NCBI GenBank assembly: GCA_021018815.1
Contig: JAITYX010000053.1
Span: 1,798,001 to 1,862,000, forward strand
DNA length: 64,000 bases
DNA from: Talinum fruticosum
Taxonomy: Eukaryota > Streptophyta > Magnoliopsida > Caryophyllales > Talinaceae
Reading direction: 5' to 3'
Shown here: piece by piece, positions 25,801 through 33,894 of the stretch
Position numbering within the stretch: position 1 is the first letter of the stretch
Layout of the letters: each line of letters begins with the position of its first letter
Translations under genes and position numbers: made by a program
The notes under the pieces: generated by a model
Databases searched by the model: none
What the model was told of the DNA's origin: nothing
The model's input: the letters and a program-made list of their open reading frames with translations, nothing else

Positions 25801-26030
25801 TGAAGGCATTTTCTTTTATGAAATTTATTTTTCATATAGAAATAGACCTTTGCTCGCTTGTTCAAAAAAACATAGCATGATAGGACCATATAACTCCAAA
25901 TTCTACTGGATCACCATAATTCTGTTGCTGCTTCCTGTCATTTTCTTTGTAGTAGTCATTATTGTATATTCTTGACACACGCTTCATGTAGTCATGATAT
26001 TTTTGCAGATGCCACTTCAGAATTTTATGA
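4283..26030 (+). CDS. PSMD9: 26S proteasome non-ATPase regulatory subunit 9 homolog (PSMD9/Nas2), five exons
   Basis: Joining 4283-4423, 14429-14489, 23960-24064, 25336-25654 and 26009-26030 gives one uninterrupted 648-nt frame (215 residues plus stop). All junctions are GT-AG with matching phases. PSMD9/Nas2 is a non-stoichiometric chaperone that binds the C-terminal tail of ATPase Rpt5 during assembly of the proteasome base. Seen here: an N-terminal helical region with the family-typical [14 protein letters not shown] and [16 protein letters not shown] (residues about 35-67), a Lys/Glu/Asn-rich helix to about 90, a short linker, then a PDZ-like domain (about 125-206) with [13 protein letters not shown] and WQGRGLLG, ending CHFRIL. 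The length fits plant homologs as I recall them. The start at 4283 (MVGTDLKAE) is preferred because it matches the family N-terminus. No disabling mutation is seen. Introns 1 and 2 are hugely enlarged by transposons. Confidence 0.93.
4424..5445. other. Intron 1, unassigned part
   Basis: No recognisable gene or repeat. The 131-codon frame on the - strand at 5012-5407 has no recognisable motif and is treated as chance. Confidence 0.5.
5446..5997. mobile_element. Non-autonomous TIR element with GCGCC-rich end, copy 1
   Basis: Starts TTAGTTTAAAGAAG and ends with an inverted relative (TCAAACTTAA). Inside is a GC-rich block of short GCGCC/GCCTC motifs, then a CT-rich stretch and a T-rich body. It shares this order and much of its sequence with 6220-6729. 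No target duplication is visible for this copy, so its edges are approximate. The superfamily is unknown. Confidence 0.5.
5998..6219. other. Intron 1 spacer between the two TIR elements
   Basis: Nothing recognised. Confidence 0.4.
6220..6729. mobile_element. Non-autonomous TIR element with GCGCC-rich end, copy 2
   Basis: Perfect 10-bp terminal inverted repeats (TTAGTTTAAA at 6221 and TTTAAACTAA ending 6729). The flanks GGACTTGGT and GGACTTAGT look like a 9-bp target duplication with one mismatch, a length seen in Mutator-like elements. The interior parallels copy 1: a GCGCC-rich block with compound palindromes, then CT-rich and T-rich parts. It has no coding capacity. Confidence 0.55.
6818..7708 (-). 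repeat. 3' LTR of the intron-1 gypsy element
   Basis: Begins TGTGCCAAGACGACATGC and ends TTCTCCCCATCA on the + strand. It aligns along most of its length with 12563-13584. On the - strand it keeps a canonical TATAAATA (7228-7235). Confidence 0.82.
7228..7235 (-). promoter_or_regulatory. LTR TATA box pointing toward PSMD9 exon 1 (antisense)
   Basis: The - strand reads CCTATAAATATAC. The matching site in the other LTR (12998-13005) reads CCTACAAATATGC, so only the 3' LTR keeps the consensus. Confidence 0.5.
7706..8860 (-). pseudogene. Integrase of the gypsy element
   Basis: In order on the - strand: an HHCC zinc-binding part ([21 protein letters not shown], about 8690-8815); the catalytic core with [10 protein letters not shown] and [20 protein letters not shown]; then the C-terminal [29 protein letters not shown] and NVADLSPY. 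Stops and frame changes occur near 8560, 8440 and 7940. No separate chromodomain was recognised after the last motif. Confidence 0.8.
9110..9443 (-). pseudogene. RNase H of the gypsy element
   Basis: Contains [18 protein letters not shown] and [13 protein letters not shown], the classic Ty3 RNase H motifs with their acidic residues. The N-terminal DAS-type motif is blurred. Confidence 0.75.
9634..10273 (-). pseudogene. Reverse transcriptase of the gypsy element
   Basis: Two frames cover RT: the N-terminal part with [20 protein letters not shown] and [12 protein letters not shown], and the palm with [16 protein letters not shown] and the catalytic box. The box reads VVYFDN where YxDD is expected, so the second catalytic Asp is changed. 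A gap or frameshift lies between 9846 and 9968. Confidence 0.8.
10334..10874 (-). pseudogene. Protease of the gypsy element
   Basis: Contains [15 protein letters not shown] with the active-site Asp, then the family-typical [11 protein letters not shown] and further on [16 protein letters not shown]. The two parts are in different frames, broken near 10640. Confidence 0.72.
10975..12451 (-). pseudogene. gag of the gypsy element, split by a MITE
   Basis: Starts at an ATG (12451, [13 protein letters not shown]). An Arg/Gly/Ser-rich stretch and [13 protein letters not shown] follow, then a deleted capsid core ([17 protein letters not shown]-like remnants). After the MITE at 11449-11939 the capsid end resumes ([22 protein letters not shown]), with a damaged zinc knuckle ([12 protein letters not shown], about 10977-11012) whose first Cys is not visible in frame. 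Gag would form the particle. Several frameshifts and the loss of the capsid middle rule out function. Confidence 0.68.
11449..11939. mobile_element. hAT-type MITE with GAGCTCG-rich subterminal sequence, copy 1
   Basis: 491 bp with ends TAGAGGTGTA and TACACCCCTA (inverted, one mismatch) and a perfect 8-bp target duplication CCTGGATG (11441-11448 and 11940-11947). TAG-start termini plus an 8-bp duplication indicate the hAT superfamily. Both ends are packed with GAGC/GCTCG words, which in hAT elements often serve as transposase binding sites. There is no coding capacity. It sits in gag of the gypsy element, so it is younger than that insertion. Confidence 0.88.
12544..12555 (-). other. Primer binding site of the gypsy element
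   Basis: The - strand reads TGGTATTAGAGC, one mismatch from the initiator-Met tRNA complement TGGTATCAGAGC, seven bases inside the LTR. Confidence 0.75.
12563..13584 (-). repeat. 5' LTR of the intron-1 gypsy element
   Basis: Begins TGTGCTAAGATGACAGG and ends TTCTCCCCATCA on the + strand. It is longer than its partner because of an extra stretch around 13120-13215. Its TATA box has a T-to-C change. Confidence 0.82.
13585..14428. other. Intron 1, distal part
   Basis: Ordinary AT-rich intron sequence leading to the exon 2 acceptor. A phrase like TAGAATAGTGATC recurs at about 13614 and 13851. No gene was recognised. Confidence 0.45.
14429..14489 (+). CDS. PSMD9: PSMD9 homolog exon 2 (residues 48-67)
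   Basis: Acceptor TTCTGCAG/G, donor GCTG/GTAATA. Encodes [20 protein letters not shown], the most conserved block of the N-terminal domain. Ends in phase 1. Confidence 0.93.
14490..16172. other. Intron 2, proximal part
   Basis: No recognisable coding sequence. A short GT microsatellite lies at about 15804-15819. The 179-codon frame at 15636-16175 is of random composition and crosses into the MITE, so it is not accepted as a gene. Confidence 0.45.
16173..16627. mobile_element. hAT-type MITE with GAGCTCG-rich subterminal sequence, copy 2
   Basis: The same family as 11449-11939, in the same orientation, about 455 bp. It starts TAGAGGTGTATTCGAGCC and ends TACACCCCTA, with the same central AT-rich stretch. 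Flanks GTTTTAGC and ATTTTAGT agree at 6 of 8 positions, fitting an aged 8-bp target duplication. Confidence 0.82.
16755..16817. repeat. (TAA)n microsatellite, about 21 units
   Basis: An uninterrupted ATA/TAA run of 63 bp. Confidence 0.97.
16901..17020. repeat. Perfect 20-bp tandem repeat, six copies
   Basis: Six identical head-to-tail copies of GAGCTCTCATGAGCTATTAT, then a partial one. Each unit contains the palindromes GAGCTC and TCATGA, so the array can fold in many ways. Perfect identity implies recent expansion. Confidence 0.97.
17021..17724. other. Intron 2 AT-rich spacer
   Basis: No gene recognised. Short phrases such as CTTCTTACAGCTTAAG near 17230 resemble 18370 (CTTCTTACAGCC), hinting at an element spanning the inverted repeat below. 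Confidence 0.35.
17725..18240. repeat. Long imperfect inverted repeat (foldback) of about 0.5 kb
   Basis: The left arm (about 17730-17960) and the reverse complement of the right arm (about 18001-18240) align along their length. For example TTTTTATAGATGCATAAAT pairs with TTTTTATAGATGCATGAAT, and GATGCCAAATGCATAT with AATGTCAAATGCATAT. The centre is about 40 bp. It is AT-rich with no coding capacity and could be a foldback MITE or a small-RNA hairpin. Confidence 0.83.
18241..18585. repeat. Short direct repeats beside the inverted repeat
   Basis: The words TATGTTGTACATATTAAA and ATAAATAAAAGTACAAATAT recur within about 100 bp. The rest is plain AT-rich sequence. Confidence 0.5.
18586..19500. 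repeat. Diffuse degenerate repeat field, motif like CACCAAATATAATACTAATG
   Basis: Many imperfect copies of a motif close to CACCAAATATAATACTAATG follow one another at irregular spacing, all in the same orientation (for example near 18604, 18678, 18809, 19031, 19199, 19313, 19440). There is no fixed period. It could be an old minisatellite or a decayed element made of such units. Confidence 0.55.
19680..19815 (-). mobile_element. tRNA-derived SINE or tRNA-like sequence
   Basis: The - strand shows a Pol III A box (TGGCTCAGTAAGG, 19791-19803) and a perfect B box (GGTTCGATTCC, 19749-19759) at tRNA-like spacing, followed by a T/pyrimidine-rich 3' end. I see no full tRNA cloverleaf. A SINE head is the likeliest reading, and a decayed tRNA gene is the alternative. 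Confidence 0.5.
19816..20595. other. Intron 2 spacer
   Basis: No recognised gene. An 84-codon frame at 19868-20122 has no motif I know. Confidence 0.4.
20600..21700 (-). mobile_element. 5'-truncated L1-type LINE, 3' end with A-rich tail
   Basis: On the - strand a region like the segment after L1 reverse transcriptase ([19 protein letters not shown], about 21340-21390) is followed by a zinc-binding zf-RVT domain: [17 protein letters not shown], then [20 protein letters not shown] and [10 protein letters not shown]. After a decayed tail the element ends in an A-rich run (TTAAAAAAACAAAAAAC, about 20600-20617 as its complement). Frames are broken. 5' truncation and an A-rich end are normal for LINE insertions. 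Confidence 0.75.
21701..22140. other. Intron 2 spacer
   Basis: Pyrimidine-rich patches and nothing coding that I recognise. Confidence 0.4.
22141..22603 (+). pseudogene. Gene-like fragment of unknown origin in intron 2
   Basis: A telo-box-like phrase of plant leaders (TTTAGGGTTT, near 22158) precedes two overlapping frames: 22228-22473 from an ATG ([18 protein letters not shown]) and 22259-22603. Base composition is more gene-like than the surroundings. I recognise no domain, and neither frame can be chosen over the other. A captured or retrotransposed gene piece is possible, and chance is as well. Confidence 0.25.
22604..23959. other. Intron 2, distal part
   Basis: No gene recognised. It ends at the exon 3 acceptor. 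Confidence 0.45.
23960..24064 (+). CDS. PSMD9: PSMD9 homolog exon 3 (residues 68-102)
   Basis: Acceptor GCTGAACAG/AG, donor TCAG/GTATGC. Encodes a charged helix ([18 protein letters not shown]) and the start of a Ser/Thr/Pro-rich linker. Phase 1 on both sides. Confidence 0.92.
24065..25335. other. Intron 3 of the PSMD9 homolog
   Basis: About 1.27 kb of T-rich sequence with no transposon I can recognise, in contrast to introns 1 and 2. Confidence 0.7.
25336..25654 (+). CDS. PSMD9: PSMD9 homolog exon 4 (residues 103-208, PDZ domain)
   Basis: Carries the linker and nearly the whole PDZ-like domain. The acceptor is placed at 25335 because the pyrimidine-rich stretch just precedes it. A second AG at 25346-25347 would drop four residues in frame. 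Donor CTGGG/GTATGT. Confidence 0.9.
25655..26008. other. Intron 4 of the PSMD9 homolog
   Basis: 354 bp, GTATGT...TTTTTGCAG, with nothing else recognised. Confidence 0.75.
26009..26030 (+). CDS. PSMD9: PSMD9 homolog exon 5 (last seven codons and stop)
   Basis: Acceptor TTTTTGCAG/A. The tiny coding exon completes a Gly codon and adds CHFRIL, followed by TGA at 26028-26030. The same short C-terminus is typical of plant homologs. Confidence 0.9.
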
Positions 26031-26300
26031 GAGCCGTGTCATTGTCCCTAAAGCGAGGGCTTGCTAAGCTTGCTTTTTCTGTAAGCAGCGAGGAGTTAAG
26101 GTGAGAGCTGTTTCTGGGTTCTAATGGTGGATTGTTGGGTTCTAGAAGTATTGTATTTGGAATATGTGAGCTCGGCTTAACCACTGTTACTTTTATAGCC
26201 CTTATCTTGTTTTTTAAACGGGAAAGCCTGGTTGTTGTTGATTGTATGTAATGCTCGAGTTCTTATGCCTATAATATGTTCTTTCAAGGAGGCATAATAT
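26031..26300 (+). other. Probable 3' untranslated region of the PSMD9 homolog
   Basis: T-rich sequence with a TGTA-containing stretch (TTGTATGTAATG, about 26242-26253) that could act as a plant far-upstream element for polyadenylation. A potential donor (AAG/GTGAGA near 26100) leaves open a 3'UTR intron. The cleavage site is not determined. Confidence 0.4.
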
Positions 26301-27535
26301 CAGAAGTTTTCATTGTGGACATCAACTTGAGGATTGACAAATATTATCTTTGTAGTAGCCACTTTTACGGCTAGCAAGTAATTTTGTTAAGCTTAGTCGT
26401 TTTCTCTCTCTTAAAAATGACAAGTCTGAGGTAGATGGAGTTCCCAACGTGGTTGGTTTCAATTTATGCAAAGCTGTCTTTTTGCTCCTCTCGGATTGGA
26501 CACCAGCAAAACACCTAGACTTGTGACTGGAGTCTGAACTTGCAAATGGCTTACGGCACTTATGCGGATAGAAGTCTTTATTGTAAAGGTGAGGCTAAAA
26601 TTTTTGGAATCGCATAAGATGGTGAAACTGACCCCTTCTGATTGGCCAAATTTCTCAGTCATCGTAAACATTAAATGTAAAAACATAGGTTTCGTATTGT
26701 ATAGTTTAGTGATTGTCGATATGAACATTGAGCTTTCTTGCTTTTTATTAATTTTTTGTATCTATTTCTCAGTATTGATTTTGATATGAATTGTTCTTGA
26801 TTGTTCAAATCGAAATGAAGATAAAGTGGCCAAATTGTTCAAATCTTCCATATTCTTTATTTATACGAATTAAATCCACATTGAATTTGAATTTTTCTTT
26901 TCGTTTATTCTTCCACTTCATTTGCAGCTCTCCTGTTCTTTCAAAAACTTAAGAACGTGAAGATGGTCTTTGAATTCAAGTGTTCAGTATCAGTAACATT
27001 GTTTTACTCGTCTAAACCTTTGGTCATCTTAATTTTGATCTTTTCCATATCAGTAACATTTCAAAACTACATATCTACATGTGTTTTTTACATTTTGATC
27101 TTTTCCTTTGAGGTTGAGGGGATCATAGGCACAAATCCATTCGTAAGTCATGCATATGAGAGGGAGAAACAGACTTGATATCAAGGTTCTCTTATGTACA
27201 AAGGAAAACCTTTTTTTTTTAAATAAAAACAAGTAATTTTTAATTTTCCTATTTTCTCCAAAAATATGAGAAGATATTGCTCTCTCTCTCTCTGTCTTTC
27301 TCTCATTATTTGGAGGAAGAAGGGAATAACTAGGTTGTAGTAACTGAGAAGGGGATGGGGTTAAAGTGACTAGAGTTTTTGTTTTTCAAGAGGCAAAAAG
27401 GTTTAGATATTAGGGTTTGTTCAAGAGGGTGAAATTTGGATGGGCTTTTTAGATAAGGCCTATATTTCTTTTTATAAATGAGTTGGTTGATTTTGATTTT
27501 ACTCAAAAATTTTTATATACATATATATGTATATC

Positions 27536-27537
<2 letters not shown>
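26301..27537. other. Intergenic sequence after the PSMD9 homolog
   Basis: AT-rich. A phrase CATATCAGTAACATT recurs about 60 bp apart (near 26986 and 27046). A short CT microsatellite lies at about 27281-27296. No gene recognised. Confidence 0.45.

Positions 27538-27592
<55 letters not shown>
27538..27592. repeat. (TA)n microsatellite
   Basis: An uninterrupted AT dinucleotide run of about 52 bp. Confidence 0.97.
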
Positions 27593-27594
<2 letters not shown>

Positions 27595-28259
27595 TATCGG
27601 GTTTGACCATTCTAATCCAGTTCAACCATCAATCGCATCAACTAGTCTAATCCGAATTAAACGATTTGGTCTGGTCGAACCATTGACCCTTTTTACTAAT
27701 CGGGTCGATCATCGAGTCGGTTCTTTTAAGGTAACAGATGGGTACTTGATTCTTAGGCTATAAAGAGTAACATATGCACCTAAATTAGGTATCCGGATTC
27801 CATCACAATTTCCCATATTGTCACGATTCATACCACTTTTCTATAGGAGGTTACATCTTTGTTGGACCCACTCTTAGATTTCCGTAACAAACTTGAAAGT
27901 TCGAGGCGCTTGACCCGGGTAATCCCCTCGGACCTAAGCCTTTTTGTAGGAACAAGAGGAGGATGACAAGAATCGGACAAACCATAGGTCACCCGGAGTA
28001 AACTAAGTCTCCCTAGTACTCTTCACACAATTTCTTTGGGACTCGAATTTGCCTCGTTTATGGGGAAGATTGTTGCCAAAGGACAATCCGCGAAAGAACC
28101 AGATCGAAGAATAAGCAGGCGGTTGGGACGAGCCTAGAGGTGGAAGACCAACACTCGGTAGGTCGAGTGCTGGAATCGAGTCTCGCAAGTGGATCACATT
28201 TCCCCATGAATGTTGGCATCACGCAAGGTGTACTTAACAATGAGACAAGACTTTGAATT
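27593..28259. other. Unassigned repetitive-looking sequence
   Basis: The first 150 bp contain GGTTTGACC/GGTTCAACC-type words common in small plant repeats. The remainder is unassigned. Confidence 0.3.
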
Positions 28260-29060
28260 TTTAAAGGGTTGATTGGCGGTTTTAGAAATCATTTTGTATT
28301 TTCAAAAAGGTTTTAGAATTCTTGGGATGACAAATAGAAATGAACAAATATGGACAAACTACCGCAAGACTCATTGTGCCAAGCGACCATGACTCGCTTA
28401 GGCAAGAGCCGAGGACATCAAGGGGTTTGGGCGCCGGTTCGGCCACCTAGAAAGCTTGAACTGTTTCGACCATCCAGGCGGGACTATCGAAGCAGTGTTT
28501 GTCGGATGGCTTGGTCCGTGAGTCCTGTTTTCCCAAAAATTCTAATTTTATGACAAAACACCAAGATGCGGTTTAAGAATGAAAAAAATTAAAAAGGAGT
28601 CGTCACTCGGTTTTGACACAAATAATCACAAAAAGAAAGGACAATTTGAAAGGGACAAAAACTTAAAATCGGGAAAGAAAGAATCGGTTTCCATTGACTT
28701 TAAACCAATGATCCGGTATTTCGGGATGAAGGTACGAAATAAAGAGGGGTGCTCCTGCTTCCACTCGTCGGAAAGACTACCTTTACTAATTAAAAAAGTG
28801 AGTAAAAATCATGTTAAGAAAATCAAGCAAGCAACATGCTAAAAGCGGAATTAAAACAACAAAAACACAATATGAAAGCGATAAATAAAAAGCAATAAAA
28901 AGAAAGCAATAAATCTAGCTATTACATCTTTAAACTATAATACGTAAATGCGATAAAAATGAAATAAAAGGAAAATAAAACAAAATAAGTGATAAAGTAA
29001 CTTGTGAGATCCGGTTGCCGCCCTCAAGTAGACCCACCTGTTAGGTTCGGTTCTAAATAG
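28260..29060. repeat. Dispersed repeat R1, copy 1
   Basis: Aligns in the same orientation with 50640-51310 (shared stretches such as GAAGAGGGGTGCTCCT, ACCTTTACTAATTAAA, TTTTAGAATTCTT). It is probably non-coding LTR or leader sequence of a gypsy element, but the family is not proven. Confidence 0.6.
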
Positions 29061-30046
29061 GATTTCAACAAAGTGATAGTAGTCGGAGTGAGCAAAAAGT
29101 AGGGATGACAATGGGTTGGGTCCGGGCCAGGGAGTGCCCTCCCCGTCCGCAATACCTAGGAATTTGAGGTGTTAGCTTAATAAGAAATTAAAGTTGTTAA
29201 AAGCTAAGTTAAATATGAAATTATTGAATTAAGTTGAATTATAATTTACGAGTCAAAATGAAAACCCAAAAATTTAAACCAGAGCATGAATTAACTAAAA
29301 TGGGTCTTGTGAAATTATTTTGGGCCCAAAACAAAAATGAAAACCCAAAAATTACAAAACATGGCCAAAACAAAAGAAAATGGCAAAAAGAAAAAGGGAA
29401 AAGGGAAAGAAGGTGGAGGCATTTGATGAAGTGTCGGCATTGGTCGAGGAAAGAATATAGGAGTACAATGATGTTAAAACATCAAAGTTAATAGGTGTTG
29501 AAAGGAACCGAGGAGAGAGAAAGCTCAAGAGGAGGATTAAGAAGGAAGCCTAGTTAGAGAGAGACATAAACAAAGAACGGGATAAAGCCGAGAGGGAGAC
29601 TGGGTAGAGGAAAACGAGTGAATAATAAAAGGAATAAGGGAGCCATAACGAAGCAAAGAAAAGCAACAGAGAGCGATAGATGAAGCAACAGATGGAGAGG
29701 AATTGAGAGAACTAAAACCGGAAAGAGAGGAGAAAGAAAGCGGTGAACGAGAGGCTGAACCGGAATGAAAGAAGAGAGTAGAGCGAGAGACCCGGAAGCA
29801 GAAGTGAAGCTAGAAAGCGAGAGAAAGTGAGAGATTGAGGAGGAGCAAAAGAAGCAAGTGGGCGACGAGCAAGAGAGTAGTAGCCGGCGAACGAAAGGAA
29901 GACGAGACGGCGAGACAGGAAGGAACCGAGACCAGGGGTGAGGGTAGCAAGTATTCGAGCGAAGAGAAGGTGGAAGAAATTGATAGGAAAGAGAATAAAA
30001 AACACCAAATTCAAACCTTCCAAACTGAAATTCTTAGAACCCTAAG
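29061..30046. repeat. GA-rich retroelement LTR/leader interrupted by Sirevirus copy A
   Basis: A fragment starting AGGGATGACAATGGG (29102) looks like a hAT-type MITE end. From about 29380 to 29990 the + strand is almost pure purine (GAGAGAAAG-type words), followed by a leader-like phrase AGAACCCTAAG. Copy A inserted at 30046/40921, and the sequence resumes at 40926 (AATTCCAGTGAG). A similar GA-rich stretch occurs inside the new LTR at 63390-63780. Confidence 0.4.
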
Positions 30047-31479
30047 TGAAGACTCACGTATAACTCTCTATCTCTCTATGGTTTTGATTTCAAGTCATTC
30101 TAAGCATTTAAGAAGCTTATCTTTAAGTTTTCAATTTTGTCTCACCCACTCGAAACCATCTATTGAGTTTAAAGTATTTAACCGTGTTTCGATCCACTCG
30201 GATACAATTCGAACAATGGCATGAGTAAATGATTTCACAAACGCTTCATATTCCGAGTATCGACTTAGTGTTCAAACCGAAAATGAATTACAACGTTAAT
30301 TCTCTTTTCCAAGTCGGTTTATTGAATGAAATTATTTACTTGATTAAATTTATGCACTCTAATTATTCATTCTTATTAGCTCAATCATTTAAAGGATTGA
30401 CTCAAGATGAAATTTGAACCTAATGAATATTAGACTCGTAAAATTCCATTTATTTAGGTCTGAAGATAATTAAGTACTTAATTACTTTGGTTTAATTATT
30501 ATCTTTACCTAATCTTGGACCAAAGTTTTGTACTTTTGAGTACCAATTTGTTTTGCTTTTGTAGGTTGATTAAAGTATTTTAATCGAATTTGAAAAGCAA
30601 AAGCAACCAGTTTCTAACCGTTAAACACCAGCGAGACTGAAAAGCAATATTTCGGACAAGGCTCGAAAATCATGTCGGGGTTATTTGTTTCCAAATCCGG
30701 TAAACTTTAACTTTGAGTCTAACGGTTATTTCCACCCTGATTTCAGTCACAACTAGTGGGACAGACCACTTTTGAGCCAAGGACCACTAGACAACGTTCA
30801 CATTACAACGGATCCTTTTACGAGCGACTCGAGACTAGCTGTTATAATGGCTATTGATGCTCATCAGTCCGAACAAGCCTCAATGGCTAATCCGCCCTAT
30901 TGTGTATAAATAGAAGCCCATCTACAAGACTTGAAGATTCGTCGCTGAACATTGCAAAAACTTACTCAGTGCATACTTACACAATCTTCAACTTACAACT
31001 CCAATTCTTAAGTTTGTACTTTCGAGTTGTAAAGAGAAAGTCTTGTAATCCACTTCTACTCCTTCTATTCTCTGTTAAGTCCTTGATCGAGCTGAAAAGG
31101 CTTAACTCAGCTAAGTTGTACCTAGCTATAAAGGTTACCTCGGTTAGCGGGTAGTAGATCATATAAGGGAATTTATGAGTTTAGGAAAAATTATAAGTGA
31201 ATTGTCTAAGGGAGCAATTCTATAAAGAGTCGATCTTTTCATTTTGTGGATTCAAAATAGTGGATTTGACTTGGTGCTTGGATTAGCACTATTCGTGGTT
31301 TTTGCCTTATGAGGGTTTCCACGTATTTATGTGTTTTACATGTTTCGAGTTCATTCTAGACTCGGAATTATTTTCTAAGTGTTTCGTTGGGCATATTTCT
31401 TTGCTAATTCACAAAAATCATCCATCACTCTATTCAACCCCCTCTAGGGTGACTTAACATCTCCAAGAGCAAACCTTCG
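30047..31479 (+). repeat. 5' LTR of copy A
   Basis: Begins TGAAGACTCACG and ends CAAACCTTC(G), where the other copies read CAAACCTTCA. About 1433 bp, matching the LTR lengths of copy B (1438 and 1423 bp). Confidence 0.85.
30905..30913 (+). promoter_or_regulatory. LTR TATA box of copy A
   Basis: TATAAATAG inside GTGTATAAATAGAAGCC. It is conserved in the 3' LTR (40345-40353), in both copy B LTRs and in the solo LTR, so it is the family promoter. Confidence 0.75.
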
Positions 31480-31481
31480 GT

Positions 31482-31493
31482 TGGTATCGTAGT
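31482..31493 (+). other. Primer binding site of copy A
   Basis: TGGTATCGTAGT just after the LTR, a decayed match to the initiator-Met tRNA complement. Copy B has TGGTATTAGAGC at the same place. Confidence 0.65.
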
Positions 31494-31539
31494 CTAACCT
31501 TTTAAAAGGATCCGACAATCCAAAGGTCTAAAGATCGAG

Positions 31540-32471
31540 ATGGCTTAGAACAATGGAGAGTTCAATGAAGGAAGATCTTTCACCAAACCACGAAGTTCAA
31601 AGGTTCAAACTTTGTACACTCGGAAGAAGATAATAGAGTGCTTCATCCAAGACTGTGATGAGGATGTCGGGAATATAATCCAACATAGAAAATACACTCC
31701 TATGAAGATGGAAGGAACAAGAGTTGTACCTAAGGAGAAATCGAGTACACCATCGAAGAGAATGAAAAATATAGGAAGAATTACAAAGCCATGAACACTC
31801 CGATATGCGCAACCAACTTAGAAGAATCCAACAGAGTGTCTATGTGGGATACATTGGTCAATACCTATGAAGGAACCAGCCAAGTGAAACAGGCAAACTT
31901 TATAGATATGAAATGTTCAAGATGGAGCTTGAGGAGAACATTACTCAAATGTACATTCAGTTCACTGAGATTGTCAACAATTCAAGTCTCCGGGTCGAAG
32001 ATGTCTCATAAAGAAATTGTGAGAAAAATCCTAAGGAGTCTACCCAAGAGAAGATGGGGTCCCAAGGTGACAACAATTGAAGAAGCTCAAGATCTATCTA
32101 AGGTGAAACTAGATGAGTTTATTAGGAAGCTACTCACTCATGAGTTGCACCTAGAAGAAGAGAAAGATGAGGTCGGCACCAACAGGAACATTGCACTTAA
32201 GGCCTCAAAAGATCGACAACAAAGTCCGAGCTCCTCGGATTCGGAAGAAGATTCCATGGCTCTCACCGCCCAAGGCTTCAAGAAGATGATGAAGTACAAA
32301 AAGTGGCAAAAGAGACCAAAACAGGAGTTCTACAAAAAGGACAAGAAAGGTAAATACTCATACTCTTCTAATTTGTCTTTAACTAAGAACTCTGCCTGTT
32401 TTGAGTATGGCAACAAAGAGCACATAGTCAAGGACTATCCAAAGAGAAACAAGAACAGAAAGAAGAAATAA
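31540..32471 (+). pseudogene. gag of Sirevirus copy A
   Basis: The ATG is followed by a stop at codon 3 (MA*NNGEFNEG). Copy B reads MARNNGEF there. A frame from 31791 to 32471 covers the UBN2-type Gag (MWDTLVNTYEGTSQVKQANF, IEEAQDLSKVKLDEFI) and ends in a Lys-rich tail. The zinc knuckle reads CFEYGNKEHIVKDYP, with Tyr at the second and fourth ligand positions, so it is broken. Confidence 0.78.
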
Positions 32472-33894
32472 AAGGAGGAAAGGTTACATTTGGAGATATA
32501 AGCAAAGGAAAGATAGTTGGGATTGGAAGGATTGGTCGGGAGACAATTCGGTCAGTCTACCTTGTGAAGGGGGTCAATAATACAATCGTTGAGCATTTCT
32601 TAGTTATGTGACAAAGGTCAAGAGGTAAGATTCACTCAAACCAATTGCTTCATTTCGATGCGAGTCACCAAAGAGATAAAGCTCTCGTGTCTAAGGTTAG
32701 GTAATACTTACACCATTCCTCTTTCGGATTGTAGTCAAGATTTATCATGTTTAAAAGCATCTTTGAATGATAATTCATGGACATGGCATCGTAGACTAGG
32801 CCATGTTAGCATGCATACCATTAAGAAGCTTGCATCTCATGGATTAGTTAGGGTTTACCTAACTGTGCATTTAAAAAGATAAAATCTATGAGGCATGCAC
32901 AAAAGGAAAGCAAGTAAGATCATCATTCAAACCACTTAAGACTATATCTACATCCAAAGTGCTTGAATTAGTTCATATGGATTTGTGTGGTGAAATTCTT
33001 GTGAAAATCTTAGGAGGTAAATCATGGATGCTATTTATTGTTGATGATTACTCACGATTTACCCGGGTGTGTTTTCGAAGAACAAGAATGAAGACTTCAA
33101 AGTGATCATTAAGATCCGAAGAAAAATTCAAGTGGAATCCGAGACTCGGATAAGTAGAATTCGAATTGACCATAGAAGAGAGTTCGATTACTCGGAATTT
33201 ACTGGACTTCGTGACAAGAATGATATCTCCCACAACTTTTCAACACCAAAAACTCCTCAACAGAATGGAGTAGTGGAGAGAAAGAACAGAACTCTTGAAG
33301 AAATAGGTAGGACAATGATGATTGAAAATAATCTACCTTACTATTTCGGGCTAAGGAAGTCAACACGAGCAAGTTATACACTCAACAAATGCTTCATTAG
33401 ACCCATTTTGAAGAAGACACCCTATGAGCTGTACAAGGGAAAGAAGCCCAACATTTCCTACTTCAAACCATTCGGATGTAAATGCTATGTGCATAACAAT
33501 GGTAAGGAACATCCGACTAAGTTTGATGCACGGTCGAATGAAGGTAAATTTCTAGGTTACTTATCTCATAGTAAAGCTTATAGAATTTTTAATAAGAGAA
33601 CTTACAAAGTGGAAGAAAGTATCCACGTTGTCTTTGATGAGATTGATCATGGCGGAACAAGTGAGTCCACTTTCTCACATCTCAATCTCAACCGATATGA
33701 AGATGATATAGTTGAAGTTGAGCAAAGAATGAATCAAAACAAAGGAATTGAGACAACTTAGAATGAGCCAACTTAGAATGAGGTGACTTAGAATGAGCCA
33801 GTTTAAAAGCCAACTCGGACTAGTGAAGGACAATCTAATGCGTAAGTCCAAGCAAGAGTAACCAACCGAAGATCGGACCATTCAACCAACAAAC
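32472..33894 (+). pseudogene. Protease remnant and integrase of copy A
   Basis: A piece GKVTFGDISKGKIVGIG marks the region after the protease site, but the Asp active site is missing. The GAG-pre-integrase/HHCC part follows (WHRRLGHVSMHTIKKLA), then the catalytic core: VDDYSRFTRVC, DHRREFD and QQNGVVERKNRTLEE carry the D,D,E triad. The main frame is 33069-33761 (230 codons). Integrase would insert the DNA copy. Frame breaks are at about 32590, 32880 and 33070. Confidence 0.82.

Noticed and set aside
27527..27763. Frame over the (TA)n tract
   Set aside because: Begins with a microsatellite-encoded Tyr/Ile run. No protein homology recognised.
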